This document shows positions 34,701 through 44,580 of a stretch of DNA of 64,000 nt, piece by piece. Below the pieces are notes generated by a model. It was given only the letters and a program-made list of their open reading frames with translations. It was not told the origin of the DNA and did not search any database. This DNA is from Avena insularis (taxonomy: Eukaryota > Streptophyta > Magnoliopsida > Poales > Poaceae), in NCBI GenBank assembly GCA_023614405.1, contig CM042685.1, forward strand, positions 86,170,684 to 86,234,683, given 5' to 3'. Position 1 is the first letter of the stretch. Each line of letters starts with the position of its first letter. Both the position numbers and the translations under genes were made by a program.

Positions 34701-36180
34701 TATGAGAAATCAAGCTCTGAACTTGGAAGACCCTCCGGAAAGGTGTAAAACCTATTGGTCATATTTGGATCTATAAATAGACATGGATGTTTCACATCTA
34801 TGAAATAGTCGACATGTCGGATAAAGAGTTTACGACAATGTTCAAGAAGTTGACTATGACAAGATTTGATCTTTCATAGCGATATTTAGTCTGGACGGAT
34901 TAATGTAGTAACCACTACATATAAATTTGTTTCATGGTAGTTGAACAAACAAAGCAAAGATCTTCTAATAGAATAGTTACATAGGACCTGTACATGACAC
35001 GATCCAAAGGGTTTTGCTAATTCAAAGGATGCTAAAAGAGCATGCAAACTTCAATGGTTGAAGTAAGCATCACATAGTTGGAATCTTCACCGTGATGAAA
35101 CTGTTAAAAGGGTTTAATTTGATCGGAGACGATGAAGACGCTTGCATTTGCAAGAAATTAAGTGGGAGCGCTAAGACATATTTATAGTGCATTATGTGAA
35201 AGACATATTGTTGATTGGAAATGATGTATCTTTTGTTGACACAGGATTAAGAATTTCATCTCGATGAAAGACTTAGGCAAAACCCGAATATTTGGCATTA
35301 ATGTCTATATGGATAGATTTAGATGCTAATGTGGTTGTGCCAAAAGTACATAGATGAGATATTGAATAAGTTATATATGTAAAAGACAAGAAAGGTTCCT
35401 TGCGCACAGAAAGGATTGATTAAAAATTCAAGTGTATTTACACTTGGTAAGTGAAACAAGGATTCAAGTAATTTGATACTTGGTGATTGAAATCACAATT
35501 TTGATCAATCATACTATGATATGTACACATCCAGATATGTCCTATGCTCTAAATGTTATGAGCATATAACAAAATGATTTATATGATGACTATTAGACGA
35601 TAGTAAGGATATTCTTATGATATTTGGAAGAACTAAGAATATTTTATTTATGTAGAGGTGACAAATAGATAGATAGTTCATTGTAAGATGTTACACTGAT
35701 ACTAGTTTTGTCACATGATACAAATTAAGTTTATCTCAATTTAAACTATGGATGGCACAATGTAATGGAAAGGAGATTCCATAATGGATTTGTATGGGTT
35801 CCAAAGTTAAAAAATTGTGGTACTGTAGCTAAGTATATGACTGGTATTGTAGCAGCAAAAGAGGGCATTTGTGTAAAGTAGTTTGTTATCAAACTAGGTG
35901 TGATTCACAGCGGGCTATTACTATGAAGATATATTGTACAAGAATTGTATCGACATGGTTTAATCCCTAGGAACTAAAGGTCTCACCAAAGGACCAAAAT
36001 ACACAATGTCATCTCATTGGGGAATGAGTGATGCATAGAGACACAAAGACATGCGATTACACACGGACTTGAAAGTTTCGGATCCGAAGATTAAGTTAAC
36101 CACTGGCAGTCGTGTATATACAACACCGGAAATCCATGGGTGTTGAATGCACAAGTTTTTCAAAACTAGATTATTGACTC
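34701..36180 (+). pseudogene. Decayed Copia-2 reverse transcriptase and RNase H
   Basis: Short conserved words in the right order on plus. Near 34750-34790 is a decayed version of the first RT block. Near 35205-35330 LIGNDV, MKDLGKT and IFGINVYMDRF follow the YVDD region. Near 35520-35560 DMSYALNVM, and near 35695 YTDTSFVT starts the RNase H. Many stops, frameshifts and A/T-rich substitutions. It matches Copia-1 pol in order. Confidence in each word is moderate; together they are convincing. Confidence 0.7.
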
Positions 36181-36185
36181 TAGTG

Positions 36186-36197
36186 CAAGTGGGAGAC
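36186..36197 (+). other. Polypurine tract of Copia-2
   Basis: CAAGTGGGAGAC directly before TGTTGGAG of the 3' LTR, the typical Triticeae Copia tract. Confidence 0.88.
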
Positions 36198-37269
36198 TGT
36201 TGGAGATATTTCCAAGAGGCAATAATAAAATGGTTATTATCATATCTTTCTCTTTATGATAAATGTTTATATTCCATGCTATAGTTGTATTAATAGCAAA
36301 CATTATTACTTGTGTGTTTTGTAAACATAAAAGAGTCCCTAGTAAGCCTCTTGTTAAAGTAGCTTGTTGATTAATAGATGATCATGGTTTCCTGATCATG
36401 TACATTGGATGTTATTAATAACAAGGTCATATCATTAGAAGAATGATGTGATGGACATACTCCTATAGTTAAGCGTAGCATAAGATCAAGTCATTTAAAC
36501 GTTTGTTTGCTATAAGCTTTCAAATACATAGTAACCTAAATCCTTCGACCATGAGATCATGTTAATCACCATCACCAAATGGATACTTTGATGACATTGA
36601 GTATTCTGAAAGTATATGTTTAGGCACATGGATCAAGAGTGGGATTTTTCCATCCATATTACGGATAGATATACTCTGGGTCCTCTCGGTAGAATGTCAT
36701 CCAATTGGCTTGAAAGCATGTGACTATGTCACAAGAGAAGTCATATCACGGAACGAGTAAATAGTACTTATTAGTAGGGAGGTTGAACTAGGTATAGAGA
36801 TACCGATGATCAAACCTCGGATATGTAAAGTATTGCAAGAAAAGGATATTTGGTATTGTATGTAAATGGTTCATTTCGATCACGAAGTCATTGTAGAAAT
36901 ACGTGGGAGCCATAATGGATTTCCAGATTCCTCTAATGGTTATTGATCGGAGAGGTGTCTCGATCATGTCTGCATAATTCACGAACCGTAGGGATACACA
37001 CTTAAGTATTCAATGTTGTTTAGTAGATATGGAATATGAGTTGGAGACCGAATGTTTTTCAGAGTCTCGGATTCGATACAGGACATCACGAGGAGATCTG
37101 TAATGGTCCAGAGAATAAGATTCATATGAGCAAAGTCTAATTCTGGGGTTCGGAACTGTTTTCGGTGTTTTCACCGGAAGCTTCTAGAATGTTCTGTAAT
37201 GTCCACCACCCTGGAGGGGGGACACATGGATGCGCCATACACGAGTGGGGGTGGAAGCATCATGCCCTA
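36198..37269 (+). repeat. 3' LTR of Copia-2, truncated
   Basis: Aligns with the first 1.0-1.1 kb of the left LTR, with small indels. It stops at about 37269 and unrelated sequence begins (TATGTGGTACCCC). Confidence 0.88.
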
Positions 37270-37998
37270 TGTGGTACCCCATATTTTATCGTCCGAGAAT
37301 CCCCGTTATGCCTGCAATTCATGTTCCCATGATCTGTGAGACGTGAGCATAACCGACAAGTATCATTAAAACATCAATGAATAAGAAGTACAAGTACTTA
37401 CATTAGTGCCATTATGGAGATACAACATCATTAGAGGAAGTCTTCAAGTGTACAGCCCATGCCATCCCTTAACCTACATGAGACTGACTAGGGAGACGGC
37501 CTAGCTTGCATAGACGTCAGCATCTCCATTTACCTCTCGATCTTATAAAAGTCTAGCCAAGTAAATAGTCAGGGATAATGTCGGTCAGTACTTTCAATGT
37601 ACTCACAAACCACCTTAAAAGGACAAAAATAAAGGATATGCAATATGCATGTGGTAGTAGGAGGGCTCCATAAGAGGTTCTTTTGTAAACTAGTTTCTCT
37701 TGTAGATATAGCATGTCTATATCTTTCTTGAAATTTTTTATAAAACATTTTGGAAACCTTTTTTGAAAAGCTTTAGAAAACACTAGGGTTGGGTCACCCA
37801 TTTGCTTTTCCATCCGGCCATCCCTTGGCTAAAAACTCCTTCCTCCTTTTTCCCGACCATCCCATGGTCAAAACATTTCTAAGCCATTGCTTTTCCGAAG
37901 TCCCTTTTGAAATCAAAACCAGCACCACTCTATAGTAATTTGTCCAACTCGTCCTTAACTGTGGACATGGCGATTCGAATAGATTTACACTCTGCAGA
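37270..37998. repeat. LTR-like fragment, left part
   Basis: Begins about TGTGGTACCCCATATT, which looks like an LTR start. No coding frame. It is continued after Tat-C at 51094, as shown by the GCAGA target duplication (37994-37998 and 51094-51098). Family not recognised. Confidence 0.5.
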
Positions 37999-38534
37999 TG
38001 TTGGGGATATGCTATATGGGTATCATCATAGCATGTCCTCTATCCGTATAACCCGGGTGGCCCACAGTTGGTAGCATGGCCCATGGCCTGCTGGGCGGCC
38101 CAGTTAGATGGATCCAGAAGGGAGGACCATGCCGGATAAAGGAAGGCTGCGGAGGAGTCATCGATGTACCCGAAGCCTTGGAGTGCAAGACACGCTAGAC
38201 TAGTTGTATGTAGTGTAGGACTTTATAACCTGTCCGGCTAGGACTTTCCCTGTAACCCTAGGACCTGTCCACTATATAACCCGGACCTATGGGAGCCTTT
38301 AGGGCACAAGTCATACCAATTAACTCATACATCGCATAGCGAACCGATCCCTGTAACTCGGCGTATTGCCATTATAGTGATTTATAGCAGGAGAAGTTTT
38401 CCGCAACCATCGTGGGATCTGAACCTGGGTAAGCTGTGTTACCTTGTACCCGTCAACCGTCCGCCTAACCCCATGTCTCTAAACACGCACTGTGAGGACC
38501 CCTCCATGGTGTACTCGTCGGCAATACCACGAAA
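37999..38534 (+). repeat. 5' LTR of Tat-C
   Basis: 536 bp with TATA box ACTATATAAC at 38271-38280. Its last bases are ACGAAA where other copies have ACGACA. It contains about 120 bp missing from the 3' LTR. Confidence 0.94.
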
Positions 38535-38536
38535 GT

Positions 38537-38554
38537 TGGCGCCCACCATGGGGC
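38537..38554 (+). promoter_or_regulatory. Primer binding site of Tat-C with embedded start codon
   Basis: TGGCGCCCACCATGGGGC. The ATG at 38548-38550 is in the strong context ACCATGG and opens the Gag-like frame. Confidence 0.88.
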
Positions 38555-39393
38555 AAGAGGTACTTCAGGCTCTACAGTGGGCGAGGTCCAAGATCTTCGC
38601 GGGAATCAGTGAAACCGTAGCCATCGGTCGCGTTCTTTTCTCCGACAAAGTTCCGATCGTCCCTCCCGACCAATTCTGGATCACAGCGAAGACGAACCCT
38701 ACCCTATGCTCGATCGTCCCCATAGGAGATATCCACGTCTTCATCGGTGAAACCGACTCGAGCGCTAGTTCCCTGGAATTCGGAGGAGCATCAAGACCCG
38801 CACGGACCGCCTACGGGCAGGATACGTTCGTGGAAGGATCGATGTTGGATCTCTCTTTGGAGTCTGCTGACAAACATCGGAAAAATTCAAGGCCCACCCA
38901 AACCGCCCCTGTGCAGGATATAACGGTGGAAGATCGCTGCAAGTCCGCCGACTTCGCCCATGCATCTGGATATCAGAGATCCAAGTTCGTCGCCGTGGTG
39001 ACCATCTTCGATCTAGCACGCTGCATGCAGAGAGAGGGTGAAAATCCCCACGATTACCTTGCCAGGTGGCTCCGCATATGGGCCAACCTGGCGCATTACC
39101 CCAATGATGATGCGATGTATCACTTTGTCGAAGGACTAGACCAAGGTACGTTTCTCCGACATACGCTAAGGCGGCAGCAGGCTTCAAGACGCATCACTTT
39201 CGCAAGCATGGTGAACACCGTCAACAACTACGCGGAGGCTGAGGAGGCAGCTGAGACCGCGCTCGCGCTCTTAGACGATGCACCTCTGTCTCATCCACCG
39301 CCACTGCCGCCTCTAGTCGTCATCGCTGCAGCTGCACCACAACCTCCAGTCATCGTCGCTGCTGTCGCACCACCACCGCCCATCATCAAGTAA
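38548..39393 (+). CDS. Tat-C upstream Gag-like module (ORF1)
   Basis: Open from the ATG inside the primer binding site to 39393 (281 aa). MGQEVLQALQWARSKIFAGI leads to a beta-rich N-terminal part (VPPDQFWITAKTNPT, VPIGDIHVFIGE), an acidic spacer, then a helical part with TIFDLARCMQREGENPHDYL, ARWLRIWANLAHYPNDDAMY and HFVEGLDQGTFLRHTLRRQQ, and an Ala/Pro-rich tail. The helical part resembles the end of the element's true Gag (SRWLDMKNSCAG... FIDGLEKGTLLRHNFKRLQ at 41220-41340), so it looks like a duplicated Gag half. Extra frames upstream of gag are known in Tat elements; this resemblance is my reading. Role unknown. Confidence 0.8.
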   Translation: MGQEVLQALQWARSKIFAGISETVAIGRVLFSDKVPIVPPDQFWITAKTNPTLCSIVPIGDIHVFIGETDSSASSLEFGGASRPARTAYGQDTFVEGSMLDLSLESADKHRKNSRPTQTAPVQDITVEDRCKSADFAHASGYQRSKFVAVVTIFDLARCMQREGENPHDYLARWLRIWANLAHYPNDDAMYHFVEGLDQGTFLRHTLRRQQASRRITFASMVNTVNNYAEAEEAAETALALLDDAPLSHPPPLPPLVVIAAAAPQPPVIVAAVAPPPPIIK

Positions 39394-40880
39394 GCCCCGA
39401 CACCCTCTGACTCCATTCTTGACGCGCTCTACTCCGACGTCAGTGCCGACTCGGAGGAGATAAATTTCAGCCCGGAGGAGCTAGACTCTGCTATGCAGGA
39501 GATGGAGGAGGATTACAAATGTGACAAGCAGGCCAACAACGCCGTCACGTCCCGAGAGGTGTTCGTCACCATTGGGACCGCGATGGATGAAGATCATCCC
39601 GGACAAGATTCGCCTAAAGCGCTGGACAAGTTGAAGGGACCACCTGTTGTTGCGGACAATGATCGCGCAAAGGCCATGACTCCTCCGTGTAAACCAGTGC
39701 AGCAGCCGCGGGAACTTGGCACCGGTTCGAGTAACAACAATACCGCAAACCCGCTGCCTCCGGCATCTACGTCTGCTGTTGTCCAAATCACTCCAGCTGA
39801 TTGAGTGATGTACGACAACCTACTCGTCGAGCCCATGACCGTGGCCCATATACGGAACGTAGTCCAGCTTGATGAGAACCCCAGTAGATGCTAGAAGAAG
39901 CACATGCCATCGCGGAGAAAGGCGCAAAGCTAGATCGAGATCTGGCCAACACACAGAAGTCAATAGAGAAAGCTAGAGCCATGGAGGCTGAGTACAAGAA
40001 TCTGCTCCAGCAGCAGATGGCTATGAAAGCTCCGGCTCGCATCATCAACGATCCTGGTGTATGGAGAAACCTAGGATGGCCCCCCTCGAAGCCGCCACAA
40101 GCAAAGCCATACATTGACAGTGAAGGCAGGCAGGTGATGCCCACTCCCCTTCTCAACCTAGCCATCGCCAGGACCCTTCTGGAGCAGGATAGATCACCCG
40201 CAGCTATGGACCAGGTCTATGACCTTGTGGCCAAGGCGGTGAAATAGCAGGAAAAGGCCACCTCTGAGAGGTTTGAGTCAGACCCAACGTTTTGCCAGTC
40301 TAGCCAACCATGGGATGCATGCCAAGGGATCGATCTCCTCATGATGTCGGGTCTTAGACGGGTTCATCAGAACAAAGACGGAGGGATGCATGAAACTGGA
40401 AGGACGCTATCCCCATATCCTCCGACCATGGAGGTAAGGCTCATCCTCATCGCCCATCTCCATCGCCCCGGTCCCGCCGACATCGCGAAGACCCCAAGGC
40501 TCACCATCGTACGGACATGCCTCTGCCAAGACGGAGCGACATCGTCATCCGCGACAACATGGAGCAGACCCGTCATGATGGAGAGCACAACCAAGGACAC
40601 TAGAGCAGGTCACGCCATGACCCTCCGCGTCCGACAAGCAACCACAACAAGCGTGAGGCGTCGCAGGAGAGTAACAGTAAGAAGGGTAACCCACAACCAC
40701 CTCCGCCACCATCGCCCCCTAGCAGCCACCATGGCGGAGGAGGCCCAATTCGTTCACGCAGCCCTTCCCCTAGCGGCAAGAATAAAAAAGCAAGCCTGGA
40801 GCCATACGACGCACGTTCATGGCTGGAAAAGATTCACGAGGCACGGGAAGGATAATACTTTGGACCATGTTGCTTTGGAC
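39394..40880 (+). pseudogene. Tat-C linker: acidic, coiled-coil and Arg/Pro-rich parts
   Basis: After the TAA at 39391-39393, frames read SDSILDALYSDVSADSEEIN, then ANNAVTSREVFVTIGTAMDE (to 39804, ending TGA). A coiled coil follows at 39888-40247 (KSIEKARAMEAEYKNLLQQQ, PSKPPQAKPYIDSEGRQ) that ends at TAG 40245-40247, then an Arg/Ser/Pro-rich part to SLEPYDARSWLEKIHEAREG near 40850. Same order as Tat-B. The TAG at 40245 is shared with Tat-B. Likely disordered and assembly regions of a long Gag. Confidence 0.78.
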
Positions 40881-41400
40881 ATGTAATACGGACCGCAACT
40901 TACCCCAAGGCTTTCCGGATTGACAAGACCATCAAGCCCTAGGATGGCACCGACAAACCAGCTACGTCGTTGCAGGATTACGGCAACACGGTGGAGATCG
41001 CCGGGGGTAACCCCAACGTCGCCGTCAAGTACCTCCCGCTGATGCTGGCTGGCATGGCCCGAGAATGGATTGATGACATGCCGGAGAAGTCCATATTCAA
41101 CTGGTTGGACATGCAAGAAGCGTTCACCAAGAATTTAGAGGGTACGTATAAGCGTCCTTGTACCGTTGGCGATCTACAGCGGTGCGTGCAGGAGAAAGAC
41201 GAGTCATCTCACGCCTACCTCTCTCGCTGGCTGGATATGAAGAATTCCTGCGCAGGAGTGCACGCTCAAACTTCCATGGCCACCTTCATCGATGGGTTGG
41301 AGAAAGGTACGTTGCTCCGACATAATTTCAAGCGCTTGCAGGACAATCACCGGCTAGATCTCAATCAGATGATCTAGCTGGCTAGTGAGTTCGCAGCTGC
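40881..41400 (+). CDS. Tat-C Gag, capsid part
   Basis: A near-complete retrotransposon Gag domain: YGNTVEIAGGNPNVAVKYLP, LMLAGMAREWIDDMPEKSIF, NWLDMQEAFTKNLEGTYKRP, AYLSRWLDMKNSCAG and FIDGLEKGTLLRHNFKRLQ. It ends at TAG 41375-41377, just after DLNQMI. This domain builds the particle shell. The frame before 40970 is shifted. Tat-B has the same domain with other lesions. Confidence 0.88.
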
Positions 41401-41509
41401 CGACGACGATGCTCGTGGCTCCCTGCCGGCAACAGCCATTCCAACTCAAGCTAGGAGGAACAGTAGAACCAAGCGGCAGAGCCCGCCAGAATAAAAGCAA
41501 ACCTCCGAC

Positions 41510-41962
41510 ATGGTCGCCATGACATTTGTAGGATGCGGTGATGTTGGAAAGCGTGGCCGAGGATGGGGGGCTGGTCGTGGGCAACAACGCGGTAGTGAAA
41601 CTACCCCAGCAGTGCTCCGTGTTCCCCAGACATATGAGGAGTACCTTGATATGCCATGCCTTGTACACCTCGACGCCAACGACAAAGCCACTCACACCAA
41701 TCGCCATTGCAAGTTCGTCAATGATCTCAAGGAGGACCCAGAGTCCGGCTACAAGCGAAGTCGGAAGAACAGACCGCGAGGCAAGGGCAAGGGGAAGAAA
41801 AGGGAAGAGGAGTCCAAGGATTCAAGTGACATGGATGAGGATGTTGACCCCAAGCATGCCGCCAAGAGCGATGGCAAGGGAAAGAACCCTTCGAGAAGAA
41901 GCCAGTCGTTTTCCACCCTTTCCTTGGAACCCCCACTGTCCGACAACAAAAAATCTCTATGA
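41510..41962 (+). CDS. Tat-C nucleocapsid part with CHHC zinc motif
   Basis: MVAMTFVGCGDVGKRGRGWG (Gly/Arg-rich), then MPCLVHLDANDKATHTNRHC (41651-41710), a CX2HX8HX4C pattern, then a basic stretch (RKNRPRGKGKGKKREEE) and an acidic one. Tat lineage Gags use this variant in place of the CCHC knuckle; Tat-B and Tat-D have it too. It would bind RNA. Stop at 41960-41962 separates it from the protease. Confidence 0.8.
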   Translation: MVAMTFVGCGDVGKRGRGWGAGRGQQRGSETTPAVLRVPQTYEEYLDMPCLVHLDANDKATHTNRHCKFVNDLKEDPESGYKRSRKNRPRGKGKGKKREEESKDSSDMDEDVDPKHAAKSDGKGKNPSRRSQSFSTLSLEPPLSDNKKSL

Positions 41963-41999
41963 GGATACTGATGGCTACTCTGCCCCTAGTCCCCTAGTA

Positions 42000-42700
42000 C
42001 CTGTGCTGGTTGGAGATTCCAATTACTTGGGATAGGAAGGATCACCCAGACCTCATCCCTACGGAGAACCAGTACGCCATGGTCATCAACCCCCTGATTG
42101 ACGGCAACGAGTTCACCAAATGTATGGTGGATAGTGGAAGCAGCATCAACATCATGTACCTGGATACGCTGCATAAGATGAACTTGACGGAGGCCAACCT
42201 AAGGCAGACCAACACCATCTTCCACGGCGTAGTTCCTGGTCGGGAGGCTCGGTCCCTTGGGTGCATCACACTTTAGGTTGCTTTTGGCAACGTCAATAAT
42301 TACCGCCAAGAACACATGACCTACGAGGTGGTCCCCTTCAAGAGTGTGTACCACGTCATATTCGGACGCGACATCTTCCATGCCTTCATTGCCAAGCCAT
42401 GCTTTGTCTAGAACAAACTCAAGATAACCAGACCAAACGGTGTCATCACTGTATACAGAAGACTTACCAAGGCAAGGGACCGCGAGATTGGAGAAGCAGC
42501 CTTTCCAGAAGCTGTCCTCTATAGCAAAGAATTCAAGGAGATCCAGAGCAAGGTCGATGCCACGGAGATGCCAGCGTCGAAGAAGTAGATTTCTGATTCC
42601 GCCCCAGCATTCATGGCCGCCATCCAAACCAATCCAGTGGAACTTGTGGTAGGCGATGCCTCCAAGACCACCGCCATTGGGACGAACCTGGATCCCAAAT
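42000..42700 (+). pseudogene. Tat-C aspartic protease and linker
   Basis: ITWDRKDHPDLIPTENQYAM, then NEFTKCMVDSGSSINIMYLD with the catalytic DSGS, then GREARSLGCITL and a stop at 42274-42276. After it, in frame, comes TYEVVPFKSVYHVIFGRDIF, the C-terminal half, broken by a TAG at 42408-42410. Then a linker (FKEIQSKVDATEMPASKK) leads to the RT. Equivalent to 18928-19615 of Tat-B. Confidence 0.88.
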
Positions 42701-42818
42701 AGGAAAGCGCGCTCGTCGAGTTCATCCGTGAGAATAGGGATATCTTTGCATGGCAACCTTCCGACATGAAAGGTGTACCTAGGGAACTTGCCGAGCACAT
42801 CTTGAATATCAATCCAAA

Positions 42819-43670
42819 ATGCAAACCGGTGAAACAACCTCTATGACTCTTTGGAGACGAGAAGATACGCACATAGGCAAAGAGATAGCTAGGTTACTTA
42901 AAACTAGTTTTATCCGAGAAGTCCTTCACACCCGATGGGTGGCCAATCCTGTACTTGTCCCCAAAAAGGGAACCAAAGAATTAAGAATGTGTGTTGATTA
43001 CACCGGCTTGAATAAAGCGTGTCCCAAAGATCCGTTTGCGTTGCCTCGCATTGACCAAGTCATTGACTCGATGGCTGGCTCGGAACTTTTGTGTTTTCTT
43101 GATGCATACTCAGGATACCACCAGATTAAGATGAGGAAGTCGGACCAATTGGACACTTCGTTCACCACACCTTACGGCATGTTTTGCTATGTCACGAAGC
43201 CCTTTGGGCTGAAAAACACAAGTGCTACCTACCAGCAGACAATGCAACGTTGCCTACATGATCAAATTGGTCGGAACGTTCACGCCTATGTGGACAATAT
43301 AGCGGTGATGTCTAAAAAGTCAAACGACTTAATCTCCGACTTAAAAGAAACCTTTGATAACCTCCGGAAATACAACATGATGCTTAACCCTAAGAAGTGC
43401 GTCTTCGGGGTTCTAGCCGGCAAACTGTTGGGCTTTATCCTTTCCCAGCATGGAATTGAGGTCAACCCGGAGAAGATCAAGGCTATCCTATACATAAACT
43501 GTCCGACATGCCTGAAGGACATACAACGGTTGACAGGCTATGTTGCAGCAGTTAGTCGGTTCGTCAGCCGACTTGGAGAGAAGGCTCTTACGCTGTACAA
43601 GTTGCTGAAGAAGGCGGACAAATTTACATGGACGGACGAGGCAGATGCAGCATTAAACCAGCTAAAGTAG
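42819..43670 (+). CDS. Tat-C reverse transcriptase (catalytic Asp lost)
   Basis: Open for 283 codons: LKTSFIREVLHTRWVANPVL, LRMCVDYTGLNKACPKDPFA, CFLDAYSGYHQIKMRKSDQL, MFCYVTKPFGLKNTSATYQQ, HAYVDNIAVM, MMLNPKKCVFGVLAGKLLGF and KDIQRLTGYVAAVSRFVSRL. Motif order is that of Ty3/Gypsy RT. The catalytic box is YVDN (43287-43298), where Tat-B has YVDD, so this copy cannot polymerise although its frame is open. The start Met is internal to the polyprotein. Ends at TAG 43668-43670. Confidence 0.93.
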   Translation: MQTGETTSMTLWRREDTHIGKEIARLLKTSFIREVLHTRWVANPVLVPKKGTKELRMCVDYTGLNKACPKDPFALPRIDQVIDSMAGSELLCFLDAYSGYHQIKMRKSDQLDTSFTTPYGMFCYVTKPFGLKNTSATYQQTMQRCLHDQIGRNVHAYVDNIAVMSKKSNDLISDLKETFDNLRKYNMMLNPKKCVFGVLAGKLLGFILSQHGIEVNPEKIKAILYINCPTCLKDIQRLTGYVAAVSRFVSRLGEKALTLYKLLKKADKFTWTDEADAALNQLK

Positions 43671-44141
43671 ATACTCTCCTCGGTGCCTATCCTTGCAGCA
43701 CCCGAGCCTATGGAGCCTATGTTAATTTACATGGCAGCCATGAACCGGGTAATCAGCATCATCGTCGTAGTAGAGTGGAAAGAACCAGGGCATGAGTACG
43801 GAGTTCAATGACCAGTTTACTATGTAAGCGAGGTCTTGACGGAGTCAAAGCAGCGTTACCTGCACTACCAAAAGATAGCTTATGGAGTGTTCCTTGCTTC
43901 TCGGAAGCTAAGGCACTATTTCCAGGAGCATCCTATCACAGTTGCGAGCAAAGCTCCACTATCCGACATTATCAACAACAGCGACGCTACAGGAAGGGAC
44001 ACGAAGTGGGGCATTGAGCTTGCCGCCTTTGAGAACACCTAAAAGAGACGCGACGCTATCAAGTCACAGGCCTTGGCGGATTTTATCGCAGATTGGATGG
44101 AGATGCCAGATGCTACCCCTATGCTGGAGCCAGAATACTAG
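43671..44141 (+). pseudogene. Tat-C first RNase H domain
   Basis: PEPMEPMLIYMAAMNRVIS, a stop at 43809-43811 region, then VYYVSEVLTESKQRYLHYQK, IAYGVFLASRKLRHYFQEHP and APLSDIINNSDATGRDTKWG, a stop at 44039-44041, then SQALADFIADWMEMPDA. This is the RT-linked RNase H/connection domain of Gypsy Pol, followed by TAG 44140-44142 where Tat-B has a Trp codon. Confidence 0.85.
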
Positions 44142-44580
44142 GTGATGCACTTTGATGGATCAAAGCTACTTAATGGATCGGGGGCTGGTGTACTGTTACA
44201 GTCACCAATTGGGGAAAAGCTATACTATGTTTTGCAGATCCACTTTGAGGCTACGAATAACATGGCGGAGTATGAAGCACTCATTCATGGACTACGCATA
44301 GCCAAGGATATTGGCATCAAGCGCATAGTTTGCTATGGAGATTCCGACTTGGTTGCCCAGCAGGTGGCTGGCACCTGGAATGCGTGGAACCCTATGATGG
44401 CGGCATATCGAGACGAAGTGGATGAGATAGCCAAGAGCTTCTTAGGCTACGAAGTCAAGTATGTACCAAGGGAGCAAAATGAGGTGGCTGATCTACTTTC
44501 AAAGCTTGGATCAGGGCGCAAAAAAATTCCGCCTGGCATTTTTCTAGGGCATCTATGGACACCATCCATGAAGGGAGCGG
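44142..44580 (+). CDS. Tat-C archaeal-type RNase H
   Basis: MHFDGSKLLNGSGAGVLLQS (first Asp), MAEYEALIHGLRIAKDIGIK (Glu), VCYGDSDLVAQQVAGTWNAW (Asp) and VPREQNEVADLLSKLGSGRK (last Asp): all four acidic positions are present. The frame runs on into the integrase zinc domain to 44816. This domain is the hallmark of the Tat/Athila dual-RNase-H group and probably supplies the active RNase H. Confidence 0.92.

Larger units (their letters stand above)
26078..37269 (+). mobile_element. Copia-2: degenerate Angela-like Copia element, plus strand, 3' LTR truncated
   Basis: The left LTR starts TGTTGGAGATATGCCCAAGAGG at 26078. A matching right LTR starts at 36198, preceded by the polypurine tract AAGTGGGAGACT. 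The start sequence is close to that of Angela/BARE-type Triticeae Copia elements. The primer binding site is TGGTATTAGAGCC at 27880. The interior holds decayed Copia pol on plus and a nested 3.2 kb solo LTR. The right LTR breaks off near 37269 at CATCATGCCC, where the left LTR continues for about 770 bp more. Confidence 0.9.

Noticed and set aside
40341..40886. 181-codon frame in Tat-C
   Set aside because: It is a shifted reading of the Arg/Pro-rich Gag linker; the frame that matches Tat-B ends in SLEPYDARSWLEKIHEA.
42199..42837. 212-codon minus-strand frame opposite the Tat-C protease
   Set aside because: Shadow of the protease/RT linker on the other strand; no homologous open frame is kept in Tat-B.
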